Of a stretch of DNA of 64,000 nucleotides, positions 20,144 to 30,212 are shown one piece after another. Source of the DNA: Xanthomonas fragariae. GTDB taxonomy: Bacteria; Pseudomonadota; Gammaproteobacteria; Xanthomonadales; Xanthomonadaceae. Numbering within the stretch: position 1 is the stretch's first letter; every line of letters starts with the position of its first letter. The notes under the pieces are model-generated. The model was not told the DNA's origin. It saw only the letters and a list, made by a program, of their open reading frames with translations, and did no database searches. Location: NCBI RefSeq assembly GCF_900183975.1, contig NZ_LT853882.1, forward strand, positions 3,527,501 through 3,591,500. Direction: 5' to 3'. Both the position numbers and the translations under genes were made by a program.

Positions 20144-22939
20144 TCAAAATTTGTAGGTGAAGTTGGCGTACAACTGCCGCCCGATCGCGCTGTACACGCG
20201 CGGGAAGTACGGCCATGAGATGTAGGTGTCGTCGCGCGGGTGGATCCTGTCGAACACGTTCAACACACTGAGGCCGAGCGTGGCCTTGTGGGTGATCTGC
20301 TTGGCGATGTCCGCATTCCAGACCACGTACTGCGCCACGCGTCCGCTCTCGGCGTAGTTCGGGCGCGAGCCGTAGCGGTAGCCGTACAGGCTGGTGGACC
20401 AGTTGCCGATGCTCCAGTTCAGACGCCAGTTGCTGCGCGTGCGGAACGCCAGGTAGTCGACGTCGTTCATCGCGTCCACCGGCTTGGCCCCGGCGAACTG
20501 CGCCACTTCCATCTTCAGCACGTGGGTATAGCCGGCCTGCAGGCCGAACGCGCCCCGATCGCCGAGGTCGACGCTGTAGCGCAGATTCGCATCGATACCA
20601 TCGGTGCGCATCAGCGACTGGTTGATCGGGAAGGTCTCGAATGCGGTGATCCGGCCTTCGGCGGTCAGGTCGGTGCCGGGGCTGCGGGTCACCGACTGGA
20701 TATAGAACTGGCAGGCCGCCGACGCGGTATCGACCGCATTGCCGGCGCGGTCGCTGCCGAGCAGGCAGTTGGCGTTGTTCTCCAGCAGTGTCTCGCTGGA
20801 GATCGACTCCACTCGCCCTTCCAGTTCGATCCGGTAGTAATCCGCGCTCAGCGACAACGTCGGCAGCACGTCCCATACGAAGCCCAGCGTGGTCGACTTG
20901 CCCTTCTCTTCCTCCAGCAGCGGATTGGACGACTGGGTGGAGAAGGTCTGGTACTCGTACGCGGCCGAACAGGCGTCCGACAGCGGATCCAGGCCATCGC
21001 GGCGGCACAGGTATTCGTCGGTGACGAAGGGATGGTTGGCGCTGGTGTCGGCGTAGATCCACAGCAGGTCCGGCGCGCGAAAACTGGTGGCGTGGCTGCC
21101 GCGCAGCAGCAGGCTATCGAACGGCCGCCATTCCAGCCCGGCATGCCAGGTGGTGGCATCGTCGACCGAGGTGATGTCGTTGTACTTGTCGTAGCGCCCG
21201 GCAAGCGTGGCGCTGAGCCGGCTGAAGATCGGCACGCGCAACTCCAGCCCGGCGGCGTAGCGGTCGCGCGGGCCGCCGCCCGGGGTCTGGGTCAGGTTGT
21301 AGATGCGCTCGCTACCGGTGTAGTCCACGGTGACGCGCGGATCCGGATCCAGGTCGTACTTCTGCCGCGCCGCCTCAAGCACGGTGGCCATCTGCAGCAT
21401 GCCGGCCGGCAGCGCAAACAGGTCGCCGCTGAACACGAACTGGGCCTGGTCGGTGCTGGATTCGCCGCGGCTCACCACCTCGGTGGTGAGCTGGTTATAC
21501 AGCGACTCACTGCCCGGCGCGAACAGCCTGTCTGCGTAGAACTCGCGGATCTCGGTGCCATCGGGCCGATAGCCAAGCGCCGGCCCCATGTAGTGGTCGC
21601 GCACCGCATTGGTGAGGAAGCGCCGACGTCGCGTGGTGATGTCGTAGCGCGACATCGACACGCTCGCATCCCAATCGAAGCGGCCGTCGAACAGCTTGCC
21701 GCGCACGCCAGCGTTGAGGTTCCAGGACTTCTCGTCGTATTCGATGTTCTTGATCCCGCCCACTTCCGAGGGCAGGAAGATGCGCTGCGCGGTAACCAGG
21801 CCCAGGTCCGGGTCGTAGACGGTGAGCGCGCCCTCGCCGATGTAGTAGTGGGTTTGGCTGGAGCTTTCGTCCTTGGAGCGATTGGCCAGCACCTGCGCAT
21901 AGCCGGTGACCTCATCGCTGACATCGAAACTGCCGGACAGGTAGGCAGAGGTCTTGCCGTAGCCGTTCTGCACCGAGCGGCCTTCGTAGTAGCCGAACGC
22001 GCCGCAGCGGTTGGGCGCGGCCAGGCTGTCGGCGGTCTTGTAGGGCACGAACGCCGGGTTGGTCGCCGCGCAGGCCGCGTCCAGCGCGCCGGCCGAGGTC
22101 GACAACGTGCCGCTACTCGTCGGCCACAGGTAGGTATCGCCGCGGCGCAGGTAGACTCCTGAAATCGACGCGTTGGGGCTGGACGGATCTGCCTTGTTGC
22201 CGGGATGGTCATCGTACGAATCCAGGAAGTCGCGTTGGTTGGCGACGATCGCTTCGCGGTCCAGCCGCTCGAACGCGTAGGTCAGGCTCCAACGGTCGCC
22301 GCTGCGTCCGCCGCTCCATTGCAACTGGCCGCTGCCGCCGCCGCCGCGCGTGGTGCCGCCGCCGCGCAGGCGCAGCGTGTCACCGTTGAAATCGCGCTTG
22401 GTGATGATGTTGACCACGCCGGCCACCGCATCGGAGCCGTAGATCGCCGAAGCGCCGCCGCTCATCACCTCGATGCGCTCTACCGCCGCGGCGGGAATGC
22501 TGCCTAGGCTAACCGCCGTACCGTTGGCGCCGTAGGACTGCGGGTAATCGGCCATGCGCTTGCCGTTGAGCAGGATCAGCTGGTAGCCCGGGCCGAGGCC
22601 GCGCAGGTTGAGATACTGGCCATTAGGCGAACTGCCGGTCTGGTCGCTTTCGTTGAAGGCGCTGCCGCTGAACTGGGTCAGTGTGCCGAGCGATTCCCAC
22701 ACCGTGCTGAAGCCCTGCTTCCGAATGTCTTCGGCAGTGATGACGGTCACCGGCGCCGGACCCTCCACCTGCGCACGCGCGATGCGCGAGCCGGTGACGG
22801 TGACCTTGTCCAGGTCACGCGTGGCGGTTGATGTTTCCTGCGCCGCTGCAAGAGGCGGCGGCGCGAACCCCGCCAGCAGCGCAAGCGCCAGGCGGGATGG
22901 TCGTAGGTGGAAACGGGAACGCAAGACTCGGATGGACAT
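20144..22939 (-). CDS. TonB-dependent receptor
   Basis: The 931-residue outer-membrane receptor has a signal peptide (LALALLAGFAPPPLAAAQ), a plug domain (TVTGSRIARAQVEGPAPVTV, then LNLRGLGPGYQLILLNGKRM and SGGASAIYGSDAVAGVVNI) and a long beta-barrel ending in YANFTYKF, whose terminal Phe is typical of outer-membrane barrels. It is close to receptors of the Oar/CirA type common in Xanthomonas. The substrate is unknown. No transporter or enzyme gene is beside it, so no uptake locus can be assigned. The start at 22939 was chosen because the signal peptide begins there; an open frame extends 34 codons upstream. Confidence 0.93.
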   Translation of the reverse strand: MSIRVLRSRFHLRPSRLALALLAGFAPPPLAAAQETSTATRDLDKVTVTGSRIARAQVEGPAPVTVITAEDIRKQGFSTVWESLGTLTQFSGSAFNESDQTGSSPNGQYLNLRGLGPGYQLILLNGKRMADYPQSYGANGTAVSLGSIPAAAVERIEVMSGGASAIYGSDAVAGVVNIITKRDFNGDTLRLRGGGTTRGGGGSGQLQWSGGRSGDRWSLTYAFERLDREAIVANQRDFLDSYDDHPGNKADPSSPNASISGVYLRRGDTYLWPTSSGTLSTSAGALDAACAATNPAFVPYKTADSLAAPNRCGAFGYYEGRSVQNGYGKTSAYLSGSFDVSDEVTGYAQVLANRSKDESSSQTHYYIGEGALTVYDPDLGLVTAQRIFLPSEVGGIKNIEYDEKSWNLNAGVRGKLFDGRFDWDASVSMSRYDITTRRRRFLTNAVRDHYMGPALGYRPDGTEIREFYADRLFAPGSESLYNQLTTEVVSRGESSTDQAQFVFSGDLFALPAGMLQMATVLEAARQKYDLDPDPRVTVDYTGSERIYNLTQTPGGGPRDRYAAGLELRVPIFSRLSATLAGRYDKYNDITSVDDATTWHAGLEWRPFDSLLLRGSHATSFRAPDLLWIYADTSANHPFVTDEYLCRRDGLDPLSDACSAAYEYQTFSTQSSNPLLEEEKGKSTTLGFVWDVLPTLSLSADYYRIELEGRVESISSETLLENNANCLLGSDRAGNAVDTASAACQFYIQSVTRSPGTDLTAEGRITAFETFPINQSLMRTDGIDANLRYSVDLGDRGAFGLQAGYTHVLKMEVAQFAGAKPVDAMNDVDYLAFRTRSNWRLNWSIGNWSTSLYGYRYGSRPNYAESGRVAQYVVWNADIAKQITHKATLGLSVLNVFDRIHPRDDTYISWPYFPRVYSAIGRQLYANFTYKF

Positions 22940-23207
22940 GCGGATCTCTCCTGCAATTGACGAGGAACGATGACGACGGCGCCGGGAGTCGACGCGAGGC
23001 CAGAAGGCGACTTCATTCCCAAGGCTACAAGCGAACAACATCGCAGACCGCAGTGAATTGCATGACCTTGCCGACCGAACTTTGGTGTCGATTGCGAGTG
23101 CTTAGGTTGGCAGGCCATCGTGCAGACGTCGGGAGGCTGCCCGCCGGGACGAACCGGAGCACTCGCACGCGTACCTGCATGGGACACGCCGCAAGTCCTT
23201 CCGAGCA

Positions 23208-23241
23208 GGCGCTTATGCGGCATCGATGCCGCATAAGCGCC
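23208..23241. repeat. 34-bp perfect palindrome
   Basis: The half-site GGCGCTTATGCGGCATC is followed at once by its exact reverse complement, with no spacer. There is no T-tract on either side, so a simple intrinsic terminator is unlikely. It lies about 270 bp upstream of the TonB receptor start. It may be an operator or a cruciform-forming site. Confidence 0.75.
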
Positions 23242-23303
23242 CACGCCGACACGCGCGCAAGCACCACCAGTGGTTAGCGACGGCGAGAAGAAAAGCGGAA
23301 CAT

Positions 23304-23335
23304 GGTTGACTGATCGTTTAGCTGATCGATCAACC
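23304..23335 (-). terminator. Imperfect hairpin downstream of leuB
   Basis: GGTTGA-N2-GATC on one side pairs with GATC-N2-TCAACC on the other around a loop of about 8 nt. On the minus strand it lies 77 bp after the leuB stop and is followed by a weak T-rich stretch (CGCTTTTCTTCTC). It may terminate the leuCDB transcript or bind a regulator. Confidence 0.35.
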
Positions 23336-23412
23336 AGCCAAACGAAAGTGACCATCGTCCACCAGAACGATAGCCACCAGGACAGCCACAACTGTTCAAG
23401 CAAGAAGAGCTT

Positions 23413-24486
23413 TTACAGCGCAGCCACCACCGCATCCCCCATCGCCACGGTACCGACCTCGGTGGTGCCTTCCGACCAGATGTCAGCGGTGCGCAGGCCT
23501 TGATCGAGCACCTTGCCGACAGCGTGTTCGATCGCATCCGCTGCAGCAGATTGCGCAAACGTGTAACGCAACATCATCGCCACCGAAAGGATGGTCGCCA
23601 ACGGATTGGCAATGCCCTTGCCTGCGATGTCCGGCGCCGAGCCATGACACGGCTCGTACATGCCTTTGCTGTTTGCATCCAGCGAAGCCGAGGGCAGCAT
23701 ACCGATCGAGCCGGTGAGCATCGATGCCTGGTCGGACAGGATGTCGCCGAACATATTGTCGGTCACGATCACGTCGAACTGCTTCGGCGCACGTACCAGC
23801 TGCATGGCCGCGTTGTCGACGTACATGTGCGACAGCGCGATGTCCGGATAATCCTTGGCAACCTCTTCCACCACCGCACGCCACAACTGGCTCGATGCCA
23901 ACACGTTCGCCTTGTCAACCGAGCACAATTTCTTGCCGCGCAGACGTGCCATGTCGAAGCCGGCTTTTGCAATCCGTCGGATCTCGCTTTCGCTGTACGG
24001 CAAAGTGTCGTATGCCTGGCGCTCACCATTTTCTAGCGTGCGTGTGCCGCGCGGCTGACCGAAGTAAATGCCACCAGTGAGCTCACGCAGAATCAGCAGA
24101 TCTAGTCCGGAGACGACCTCCGGCTTGACCGTGGAGGCATCGGCCAACTGCGGATACAACAGCGCCGGACGCAAGTTGGCGAACAAGCCAAGCTGCGAGC
24201 GGATCTTGAGCAAACCGCGCTCCGGACGCAGCGATGGGTCGACGGTGTCCCATTGCGGTCCACCCACTGCGCCCAGCAGCACTGCATCGGCAGCACGTGC
24301 GCGCTCCAGGGTTTCGTCGGCCAGCGGGCTGCCATACTTGTCGTAAGCCGCGCCACCCAGCTCGTCGTATACCAGGGTGAAACCCAGGCCATGTTGCGCA
24401 TCGATCCGCGTCAACACCTTGACCGCTTCGGCCATGATCTCCGGGCCGATACCGTCACCAGGAAGAATCAAAATCTGCTTGCTCAT
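23413..24486 (-). CDS. leuB: 3-isopropylmalate dehydrogenase
   Basis: LeuB oxidises and decarboxylates 3-isopropylmalate to 2-oxoisocaproate with NAD. The 357-residue protein begins [21 protein letters not shown] and holds the substrate/metal signature [21 protein letters not shown] and the NAD-binding [17 protein letters not shown]. Full length and intact. It is the last gene of the minus-strand leuC-leuD-leuB group, 94 bp after leuD. Confidence 0.97.
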   Translation of the reverse strand: MSKQILILPGDGIGPEIMAEAVKVLTRIDAQHGLGFTLVYDELGGAAYDKYGSPLADETLERARAADAVLLGAVGGPQWDTVDPSLRPERGLLKIRSQLGLFANLRPALLYPQLADASTVKPEVVSGLDLLILRELTGGIYFGQPRGTRTLENGERQAYDTLPYSESEIRRIAKAGFDMARLRGKKLCSVDKANVLASSQLWRAVVEEVAKDYPDIALSHMYVDNAAMQLVRAPKQFDVIVTDNMFGDILSDQASMLTGSIGMLPSASLDANSKGMYEPCHGSAPDIAGKGIANPLATILSVAMMLRYTFAQSAAADAIEHAVGKVLDQGLRTADIWSEGTTEVGTVAMGDAVVAAL

Positions 24487-24580
24487 GCAATCCTCGTGAG
24501 TTGGCGCCGCATCGCCTTTGAAATCAACCCAACGCAGCGCGCGCTTGGCGTCACCAAATTGGAGAAACCAACTGTCGCAT

Positions 24581-25228
24581 TCACTGCAGCGCGCCGAACA
24601 ACCACGGTTGGCGCGTGCGATGGCCTTGTTCGAAGCGACCTATGGCATCGGCTTCCTGCAAGGTCAAGCCGATGTCGTCCAACCCATTGAGCAGGCAGTG
24701 TTTGCGGAACGCATCGATGTCGAAGCTATATTCCACACCATCGGGGCGAAGCACGCGCTGTGCGGCAAGATCCACAGTGAGTTGGTATCCCTCTGTGACC
24801 AGGCATTGCTCGAACAAGGCGTCGACTTCCGGTCCGGCCAACACGATCGGCAGCAGGCCGTTCTTGAAACTGTTGTTGAAGAAGATGTCGGCAAAGCTCG
24901 GTGCGATCACCGCGCGAAAACCGTATTCATCCAGTGCCCACGGCGCATGTTCGCGCGAGGAACCGCAACCGAAGTTTTCGCGTGCCAGCAACACGCTGGC
25001 GCCTTGGTAACGCGGGAAATTGAGCACGAATTCCGGGTTGATCGGACGCTGACTGTTATCGCGACCAGGCTCACCGATATCCAGATAACGCCACTCGTCG
25101 AACAGGTTCGGCCCGAAGCCGGTGCGCTTGATCGACTTGAGAAATTGCTTGGGGATGATCTGGTCGGTATCGACATTGGCGCGATCCAGCGGCGCCACCA
25201 GTCCGGTGTGTTGGGTGAAAGGTTTCAT
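24581..25228 (-). CDS. leuD: 3-isopropylmalate dehydratase small subunit
   Basis: LeuD is the swivelling domain of isopropylmalate isomerase and works with LeuC. The 215-residue protein shows [20 protein letters not shown] near the start and the active-site loop [20 protein letters not shown]. It begins 65 bp after leuC on the same strand; the gap contains a GGGATT-type repeat. Confidence 0.97.
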   Translation of the reverse strand: MKPFTQHTGLVAPLDRANVDTDQIIPKQFLKSIKRTGFGPNLFDEWRYLDIGEPGRDNSQRPINPEFVLNFPRYQGASVLLARENFGCGSSREHAPWALDEYGFRAVIAPSFADIFFNNSFKNGLLPIVLAGPEVDALFEQCLVTEGYQLTVDLAAQRVLRPDGVEYSFDIDAFRKHCLLNGLDDIGLTLQEADAIGRFEQGHRTRQPWLFGALQ

Positions 25229-25230
25229 AG

Positions 25231-25265
25231 GGAGGCCGGGATTATGAATTGAGAATTGGGGATTC
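25231..25265. repeat. GGGATT-type intergenic repeat
   Basis: The leuC-leuD gap contains GCCGGGATTATGAATTGAGA followed by ATTGGGGATTCG. This is a degenerate member of the short intergenic repeats with GGGATTGGGGATT words also seen at 53929-54057, 56800-56880 and 58791-58860. Confidence 0.5.
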
Positions 25266-25293
25266 GAAAAGGCTGAAATACACGAGCCGGCTG

Positions 25294-26742
25294 TTACGCA
25301 TCCGGAATCCTCAAACTCGTATCTGCAAGTTCACGCACATCGACAAAGTGACCGTTGACCGCCGCTGCGGCTGCCATCGCCGGGCTGACCAAGTGCGTGC
25401 GGCCGCCGGCGCCTTGGCGACCTTCGAAATTGCGGTTGGAGGTGGACGCACAGTGTTCGCCGCTGCCCAGCTTGTCCGGGTTCATCGCCAGACACATCGA
25501 ACAACCCGGCTCGCGCCATTCGAAGCCGGCCTCCAAAAATACCTTGTCCAGACCCTCCGCCTCGGCCTGCGCCTTGACCAGGCCAGAACCGGGTACCACC
25601 AGCGCTTGCTTGATGGTTGGCGCGACCTTGCGCCCCTTGGCCACCGCAGCGGCCGCGCGCAGATCTTCGATGCGCGAGTTGGTGCACGAGCCGATGAACA
25701 CGCGATCCAGGCGGATTTCAGTCATCGGCTGATTTGCCCGAAGGCCCATGTATTTCAGCGCACGCTCGATCGAGTCGCGCTTGGTCGGATCCTGCTCGGT
25801 CGCCGGGTCCGGCACCTGCTGATCCACCGCCAGCACCATTTCCGGCGAGGTGCCCCAACTGACCTGCGGCTTGATGTCTTCGGCACGCAGCTCCATCACC
25901 GTGTCGAAATGTGCGTCCGGATCGGAGACCAATGTGCGCCACAGCGCGACCGCCGCATCCCAGTCGGCGCCCTTGGGCGCGAACGGGCGACCTTTGACGT
26001 ATGCAATGGTTTTTTCATCCACTGCCACCATGCCCACGCGCGCACCGGCTTCGATGGACATGTTGCAGATGGTCATGCGCCCTTCCATCGATAGGTCGCC
26101 GATCGCGCTGCCGGCAAATTCGAGCGCATGGCCGTTGCCGCCAGCGGTGCCGATCTTGCCGATCACTGCCAGCACGATGTCTTTGGCGGTCACGCCAAAC
26201 GGCAGCGTGCCTTCCACGCGCACCTGCATGTTCTTCATCTTTTTGGCGATCAGGCATTGCGTGGCCAGCACATGCTCGACCTCGGAGGTGCCGATGCCGT
26301 GCGCCAGCGCGCCGAATGCGCCATGCGTGGAGGTGTGCGAATCGCCGCAGACCACGGTCATGCCCGGCAAGGTGGCGCCCTGCTCCGGACCGACCACATG
26401 CACGATGCCCTGGCGCGCGTCGTTCATCTTGAACTCGAGGATGCCGAAGTCGTCGCAGTTCTCGTCCAGCGTCTGCACCTGCAGACGCGAGACTTCATCG
26501 GAGATCGATTCCAGCCCGCCCTGACGCTCGGCGCGCGTGGTCGGCACATTGTGGTCGGGCGTGGCGATGTTGGCGTCGATGCGCCATGGTTTGCGCCCGG
26601 CTAGGCGCAGGCCTTCGAAGGCTTGCGGCGAAGTCACTTCGTGCAGGATATGGCGGTCGATGTAGATCAACGACGAGCCGTCGTCACGGTGTGTGACCTC
26701 GTGCAGTTCCCACAACTTGTCGTACAGCGTCTTGGCAGTCAT
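25294..26742 (-). CDS. leuC: 3-isopropylmalate dehydratase large subunit
   Basis: LeuC is the aconitase-type iron-sulfur subunit that isomerises 2- to 3-isopropylmalate. The 482-residue protein carries the cluster cysteines in [11 protein letters not shown] and [11 protein letters not shown] and the blocks [20 protein letters not shown] and [16 protein letters not shown]. The start [16 protein letters not shown] at 26742 is the usual family start; an in-frame ATG at 26829 would add 29 unrelated residues. It is the first gene of leuCDB. A truncated LysR gene lies divergently 116 bp away. Confidence 0.97.
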   Translation of the reverse strand: MTAKTLYDKLWELHEVTHRDDGSSLIYIDRHILHEVTSPQAFEGLRLAGRKPWRIDANIATPDHNVPTTRAERQGGLESISDEVSRLQVQTLDENCDDFGILEFKMNDARQGIVHVVGPEQGATLPGMTVVCGDSHTSTHGAFGALAHGIGTSEVEHVLATQCLIAKKMKNMQVRVEGTLPFGVTAKDIVLAVIGKIGTAGGNGHALEFAGSAIGDLSMEGRMTICNMSIEAGARVGMVAVDEKTIAYVKGRPFAPKGADWDAAVALWRTLVSDPDAHFDTVMELRAEDIKPQVSWGTSPEMVLAVDQQVPDPATEQDPTKRDSIERALKYMGLRANQPMTEIRLDRVFIGSCTNSRIEDLRAAAAVAKGRKVAPTIKQALVVPGSGLVKAQAEAEGLDKVFLEAGFEWREPGCSMCLAMNPDKLGSGEHCASTSNRNFEGRQGAGGRTHLVSPAMAAAAAVNGHFVDVRELADTSLRIPDA

Positions 26743-26858
26743 CGCGGCAATCCGATTGGCGTAACGGTGGGTGGCTCCCACTTGGCTGAGTTCGATGCTA
26801 GGAGCTTGCCCTGGATAAGGCAAATTCATCTTTTTTGTTCGAAAAATGAATTTTAGGG

Positions 26859-27038
26859 ATGGCAATGGATCTGTCGAGCCTGAGCGTATTCGTGGCGATT
26901 GCCGAAAATGGAAGCTTCTCGGCCGGCGAAGCGCTGCACCTGACCCAGCCTGCCGTGAGCAAACGCATTGCGTTGCTGGAATCGCTTGGGGGCAAGGCAA
27001 CGCGCGTCGCCACCACGGCGGGACCAGTGCGAGGGTGA
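26859..27038 (+). pseudogene. LysR-family regulator stump, divergent from leuC
   Basis: The 59-residue frame ([20 protein letters not shown], then [16 protein letters not shown]) is the N-terminal helix-turn-helix of a LysR regulator. After the recognition helix the frame runs into unrelated residues and stops; the dimerisation helix end and the whole effector domain (about 240 residues) are missing. LysR regulators placed divergently to leuC usually activate leuCDB. Here that control appears lost. Small in-frame losses (GSFSAGEA) are also seen. Confidence 0.75.
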
Positions 27039-27153
27039 ATTCCCTACAGCTGCCGGGAGGACCATGACACCGAGAGTCACTTAGATGAAACCATTAACGT
27101 AACCCAGCACTGCCGAGTATAAATATAGAACCCGATGGTATAGTATTGACAGT

Positions 27154-27813
27154 ATGTCGAGCTTGCCCCCTCTCAAGTCCAAAGCCAGGAGCAATAGCCC
27201 TGGACGTCCCAAGGATCTTGGGAAACGCGCCGCTATTTTGGGCGCCGCCCGCACCATGTTCATGGAACAAGGCTATGCCGGGGTCAGCATGGATGGGATC
27301 GCTGCGCAGGCCGGCGTTTCCAAACTGACCGTCTACAGCCACTTTGGCGACAAAGAAAGCTTGTTTTCCCAGGCGATACGCGAGCAATGCCAGCACATGA
27401 TGCCGGAGGACCTGTTCGATCACGCCCCAAAAGGTGCGCTGCGCGACCAGCTGATCGAGATCGCCCACGCGTTCTTCGCTGTGGTCAGCACCGACTCGGC
27501 CATCTCCACCCACCGCATGATGATGGCTCCTGGCACCGGCGATGTGCATGTGCATGTGCGTGAGATGTTCTGGGATGCCGGCCCCAGGCGGACCCAGCAA
27601 GCACTGGCGGATTTTCTCTCGGCGCGTGTGGCCGATGGCCAGCTGGAAATCTCCGATCTGGCGCGCGCGGCCTCGCAGTTCTTCTGCCTGCTCAAGGGCG
27701 AGCTGTATGCGCTGATGATGTGCGGCCTGCACGGCCAGCCGACGCGCGCGCAGGTAGACGAGCACATCCAGTCCAGCGTCGACTTCTTTTTGAGAGCCTA
27801 TGCGCCCCGTTGA
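27154..27813 (+). CDS. TetR-family transcriptional regulator
   Basis: The 219-residue protein has the TetR DNA-binding domain at residues 25-72 (ILGAARTMFMEQGYAGVSMD and AAQAGVSKLTVYSHFGDKES) and an AefR-like C-terminal ligand domain. It lies just upstream of pcm and tolC on the same strand, so control of efflux through TolC is possible, but its target is unknown. The upstream region is AT-rich (TATAAATATAG, ATGGTATAGTATTGACAG) and may hold its promoter and operator. Confidence 0.9.
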   Translation: MSSLPPLKSKARSNSPGRPKDLGKRAAILGAARTMFMEQGYAGVSMDGIAAQAGVSKLTVYSHFGDKESLFSQAIREQCQHMMPEDLFDHAPKGALRDQLIEIAHAFFAVVSTDSAISTHRMMMAPGTGDVHVHVREMFWDAGPRRTQQALADFLSARVADGQLEISDLARAASQFFCLLKGELYALMMCGLHGQPTRAQVDEHIQSSVDFFLRAYAPR

Positions 27814-27941
27814 TCGCCCCCGGACGTTGGTGGCGATGACTTTCGGCACTGCGCCGGTTGGCAGCACGCGGCGATGTTGGATGCACCAGGCGCCCCACGC
27901 ACCGGTAAAATGTTTGCCCCACCGCGTTGGATAACCGCACC

Positions 27942-28598
27942 ATGACGATCGATTTCTCCCAAGCCCGCGAAAAGATGGTCGAACAACAGATCCGGCCGTG
28001 GGACGTGCTGGATCTGCGCGTGCTCGACGTGCTGGCGCGCATGCCGCGCGAAGCTTTCGTGCCGGAGGCCTACAAGACGCTGGCTTATGTCGATGTGGAA
28101 ATCCCGCTGTCGGCCGGGCAAAAGATGATGAAGCCGGTGGTCGAAGGCCGCATGTTGCAGGCGCTGGATCTGCAGCCGGGCGAAGACGTGCTGGAAGTCG
28201 GCACCGGTAGCGGCTTTGCCACGGTCTGTCTGGCCGCGCTCGCTCGCGAAGTGGTGAGCCTGGAGATCGACCCGACCCTCGCTGCTGCGGCGCGCGCCAA
28301 TCTGGACAGCACCGGTCTGGGCAGCAACGTGCGTGTCGAAATCGCCGATGTGTTCGGCTGGCAGAGCGAGCGTCGTTTCGATGCCATCTGCGTGACCGGC
28401 GCGGTCGATGCGCTGGCGATCCAGTGGCTGCAGTGGTTGCGCCCGAGCGGCCGGCTGTTTGTCGTGCGCGGTCACGAACCGGCGATGGAAGCAGTGCTGG
28501 TGCGTGGCGACGTCAACGCCCCGCGCATCGAATCGTTGTTCGAAACCGACCTCGCCTATCTTCAGGGCGCCGCACCGACACCCCGATTCCAATTCTGA
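27942..28598 (+). CDS. pcm: Protein-L-isoaspartate O-methyltransferase
   Basis: Pcm repairs isoaspartyl residues using S-adenosylmethionine. The 218-residue protein has the SAM-binding motif VLEVGTGSGFATV and the family start FSQAREKMVEQQIRPWDVLD. The start was put at ATG 27942 (MTIDFSQ); a frame open from 27927 adds five residues. It is followed 20 bp later by tolC, an order conserved in Xanthomonas, so the two are probably co-transcribed. Confidence 0.93.
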   Translation: MTIDFSQAREKMVEQQIRPWDVLDLRVLDVLARMPREAFVPEAYKTLAYVDVEIPLSAGQKMMKPVVEGRMLQALDLQPGEDVLEVGTGSGFATVCLAALAREVVSLEIDPTLAAAARANLDSTGLGSNVRVEIADVFGWQSERRFDAICVTGAVDALAIQWLQWLRPSGRLFVVRGHEPAMEAVLVRGDVNAPRIESLFETDLAYLQGAAPTPRFQF

Positions 28599-28618
28599 CT
28601 TCCAAGGAAGCTTCCACG

Positions 28619-29992
28619 ATGATCCGCCGATTCCTCGTTCTGTCCATGGCCACCGCCCTGTCTCCGATGGCTGCGCAGGCCACCGACCTGCTGCAGGTCT
28701 ACGAAATGGCCCGCAACGGCGATCCGCAGCTGGCAGTAGCCGAGTCCACACGCCTGGTGAATCGGGAAGGTCAAGTGCAGGCGCGTGCGGCGTTGTTGCC
28801 GCAGCTCAACGGCGCTTACGACTACAGCAAATCGCACCGCAAAATCGAGGGTCAGGATGTTCGCGCTACGACCTCGTCGCGTTCCAGTCAGATCCAGGGC
28901 TCACAAACGATCTTCAACTGGACTCAGTTCTCCAACCTGCGCGCCCAACGCGAAATAGCCAAAGCAGCCGAGTTCACGCTGGCGTCGGCCAATAATGATC
29001 TGATCACTCGTACGTCGGCAGCGTATTTCCAGGTGCTGGTGGGCATCGAATCGCTCGCCGCGGCGGAGACCAACGAAGCAGCGGCCAAGAAGCAGTTCGA
29101 CTATGCGGACAAGCGCCTGGAAGTGGGCCTGGCACCGATCACCGACGTGCACGAAGCGCGTGCCCAGTATGACCAGGCACGTGCCGACACCATCACTGCC
29201 CGCAATACGCTGAAGGATTACTACCAAGCGCTGACCGAGCTCACCGGCCAGCCGGTTGTCGGCCTGCGTGCGTTGCCCGAAGAGTTCCGCCCGGAAGTGC
29301 CTGCGGCTTACAGCAATGTCGATCAACTGGTGGCCACTGCCATCGCCGACAACCCGGCATTGAGGGCGCAGCAACTACAGGTCAGCGCCGCCGAAGCCAG
29401 CATCACGGCAGCACGCGCAGGTCATTTACCAACAGTCAGCCTGACCAGTAGTCTGGGACGTAGTAATAGCTGGGGTGCCTCAGCTGTCGAGAGCGGCGTG
29501 CTGAGTACCCAGGGCCGTAACATCGACACCGACGCGATCGGCGTCACCGTGTCGATCCCGATCTTCGCTGGCGGCGCAACGCAGTCGGCGGTGCGTCAGG
29601 CGCTCTCGCAGCGCGATATCCAGCAGGACACTTACGAACAGCAGAAGCGCGCGCTGGATCGCAACACACGCAACGCCTATCAGACCGTGGTGGCCGGCAT
29701 CAGCGAAGTGGAAGCCCGCCGTCTGGCAGTGGTCTCCGCGCAGGCTGCATACGACGCCTCTCAGGTCGGTTTGGAAGTCGGCACGCGCACCGTGCTGGAC
29801 GTGGTGCAGAACCAGCGCACGCTGTTCCAGGCGCAGCTGAACTACGCTCAGTCGCGCTACAACTTCCTGCAGAACCGTCTGCTATTGGGCCAAGCCATCG
29901 GCAAGCTCGACATCACTGACCTGCAGGATGTCAACCGCCTACTGTCGCAGGATGCAGAGTCCAAGCTGCAGGGCAGTGGTTCGTTGCAGTAA
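28619..29992 (+). CDS. tolC: Outer-membrane efflux channel TolC
   Basis: TolC forms the trimeric outer-membrane and periplasmic exit duct for type I secretion and drug efflux. The 457-residue protein has a signal peptide (FLVLSMATALSPMAAQA), the two duplicated outer-membrane efflux repeats with long coiled-coil helices (YADKRLEVGLAPITDVHEAR and YDASQVGLEVGTRTVLDVVQ) and the family spacing. It lies 20 bp after pcm. No clear hairpin terminator is visible in the 220 bp that follow. Confidence 0.95.
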   Translation: MIRRFLVLSMATALSPMAAQATDLLQVYEMARNGDPQLAVAESTRLVNREGQVQARAALLPQLNGAYDYSKSHRKIEGQDVRATTSSRSSQIQGSQTIFNWTQFSNLRAQREIAKAAEFTLASANNDLITRTSAAYFQVLVGIESLAAAETNEAAAKKQFDYADKRLEVGLAPITDVHEARAQYDQARADTITARNTLKDYYQALTELTGQPVVGLRALPEEFRPEVPAAYSNVDQLVATAIADNPALRAQQLQVSAAEASITAARAGHLPTVSLTSSLGRSNSWGASAVESGVLSTQGRNIDTDAIGVTVSIPIFAGGATQSAVRQALSQRDIQQDTYEQQKRALDRNTRNAYQTVVAGISEVEARRLAVVSAQAAYDASQVGLEVGTRTVLDVVQNQRTLFQAQLNYAQSRYNFLQNRLLLGQAIGKLDITDLQDVNRLLSQDAESKLQGSGSLQ

Positions 29993-30212
29993 GAGTAGCT
30001 AACAGGTAACTCAGAAAAGCGGGCTTAGGGGCGCGCCATTTTGGGGCGTCATGCAAACGCGTCTACGTGGCTGCGTGCGATAGCTGCGATGACTACCGCA
30101 TTGCGTGACTGAAGTGACTGCGATGACAGCCACAACTACAGCGACTTGATGACGTGCGTTAGCACGACTGCGACAAGCTCTAATTCACCGGTGCGGCAAG
30201 CACGCGCGCCCT

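Larger units (their letters stand above)
22940..23412. other. Gene-free stretch between TonB receptor and leuB
   Basis: The 473 bp hold no supported gene but contain a 34-bp perfect palindrome (23208-23241) and a second imperfect inverted repeat (23304-23335) that may end leuB transcription. The promoter of the TonB receptor should be here. Confidence 0.5.

Noticed and set aside
20240..22162. 640-codon open frame on the plus strand
   Set aside because: It is the antisense shadow of the TonB-dependent receptor; the translated sequence is His/Val/Ala-rich and shows no family pattern, while the minus strand is a complete receptor.
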